A stretch of 5,681 bases of DNA from Acidobacteriota bacterium. GTDB taxonomy: Bacteria; Acidobacteriota; Terriglobia; Terriglobales; Acidobacteriaceae. The position numbers were made by a program, and so were the translations under genes. This document shows, in pieces, positions 5,584-5,681 of the stretch (position 1 is the stretch's first letter; every line of letters begins with the position of its first letter). Below the pieces are notes generated by a model. It ran no database searches. It was not told where the DNA came from and worked only from the letters and a program-made list of their open reading frames with translations. The stretch is from positions 1 to 5,681 of the forward strand of contig JAGWML010000194.1 of assembly GCA_028873155.1 (NCBI GenBank), written 5' to 3'.

Positions 5584-5681
5584 CGGAAAACTCCATCGCC
5601 CGCGCGCATTCTCTCCATGGATGCTTAGAGGATCAATAGCGCAGAAGGCTGGCGCCAGGAAGTGGCACTCAAGGCCAGGTT

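Noticed and set aside
5495..5596. Upstream ATG at 5596 as the start of the alditol oxidase
   Set aside because: It would bury the MNKREFLK export leader behind 34 Cys/Ala/Arg-rich residues unlike any family member.
5649..5658. Perfect 10-bp palindrome CTGGCGCCAG near the right edge
   Set aside because: It has no spacer, no repeat partner in the window and no relation to a promoter. Short GC palindromes of this kind occur by chance in such DNA.
1..5681. Idea that the peroxiredoxin and the H2O2-producing alditol oxidase form one detoxifying module
   Set aside because: They are more than 3.7 kb apart and separately promoted, with unrelated genes between them. Bcp is cytoplasmic while the oxidase appears exported.

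Overview
The window is about 5.7 kb of high-GC, densely coded chromosomal DNA. It holds five complete genes and one gene cut by the left edge. It looks like a free-living soil-type bacterium. My best guess is Acidobacteriota (Terriglobia/Acidobacteriales), from the base composition, the mix of small lineage-restricted hypothetical proteins with a peroxiredoxin and an acyl desaturase, and the style of the secreted repeat protein. That placement is a judgement from the protein text and was not searched. I see no mobile element, tRNA, rRNA, CRISPR array or phage gene.

Layout, left to right. A Bcp-type peroxiredoxin runs leftward off the edge (1-365, minus). It is divergent from a 460-aa secreted protein (465-1847, plus) with four to five spaced DPDRP motifs in a disordered middle. 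Next is a three-histidine-box membrane fatty acid desaturase (1980-2978, plus) with its own promoter and a hairpin in its leader. A perfect 10-bp-stem terminator (3003-3026) separates it from a convergent 95-aa two-helix membrane protein (3052-3339, minus). Only 37 bp away, a 249-aa soluble protein of unknown function starts in the opposite direction (3377-4126, plus), apparently with a very short or absent leader. Facing it, 24 bp downstream, is an alditol oxidase of the AldO/VAO flavoprotein family (4151-5494, minus). This one carries an export signal in front of an otherwise canonical enzyme. The last 187 bp are its upstream region, with a weak promoter candidate and an inverted repeat.

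There is no clear multi-gene operon: neighbours are divergent, convergent or separately promoted. Two genes have oxidative themes (peroxide-consuming Bcp and H2O2-producing alditol oxidase), but they lie at opposite ends and nothing in the sequence couples them. I did not find a convincing new multi-gene system. The items most worth a second look are the repeat-bearing secreted protein, the exported alditol oxidase, the leader hairpin of the desaturase and the possibly leaderless 249-aa gene.
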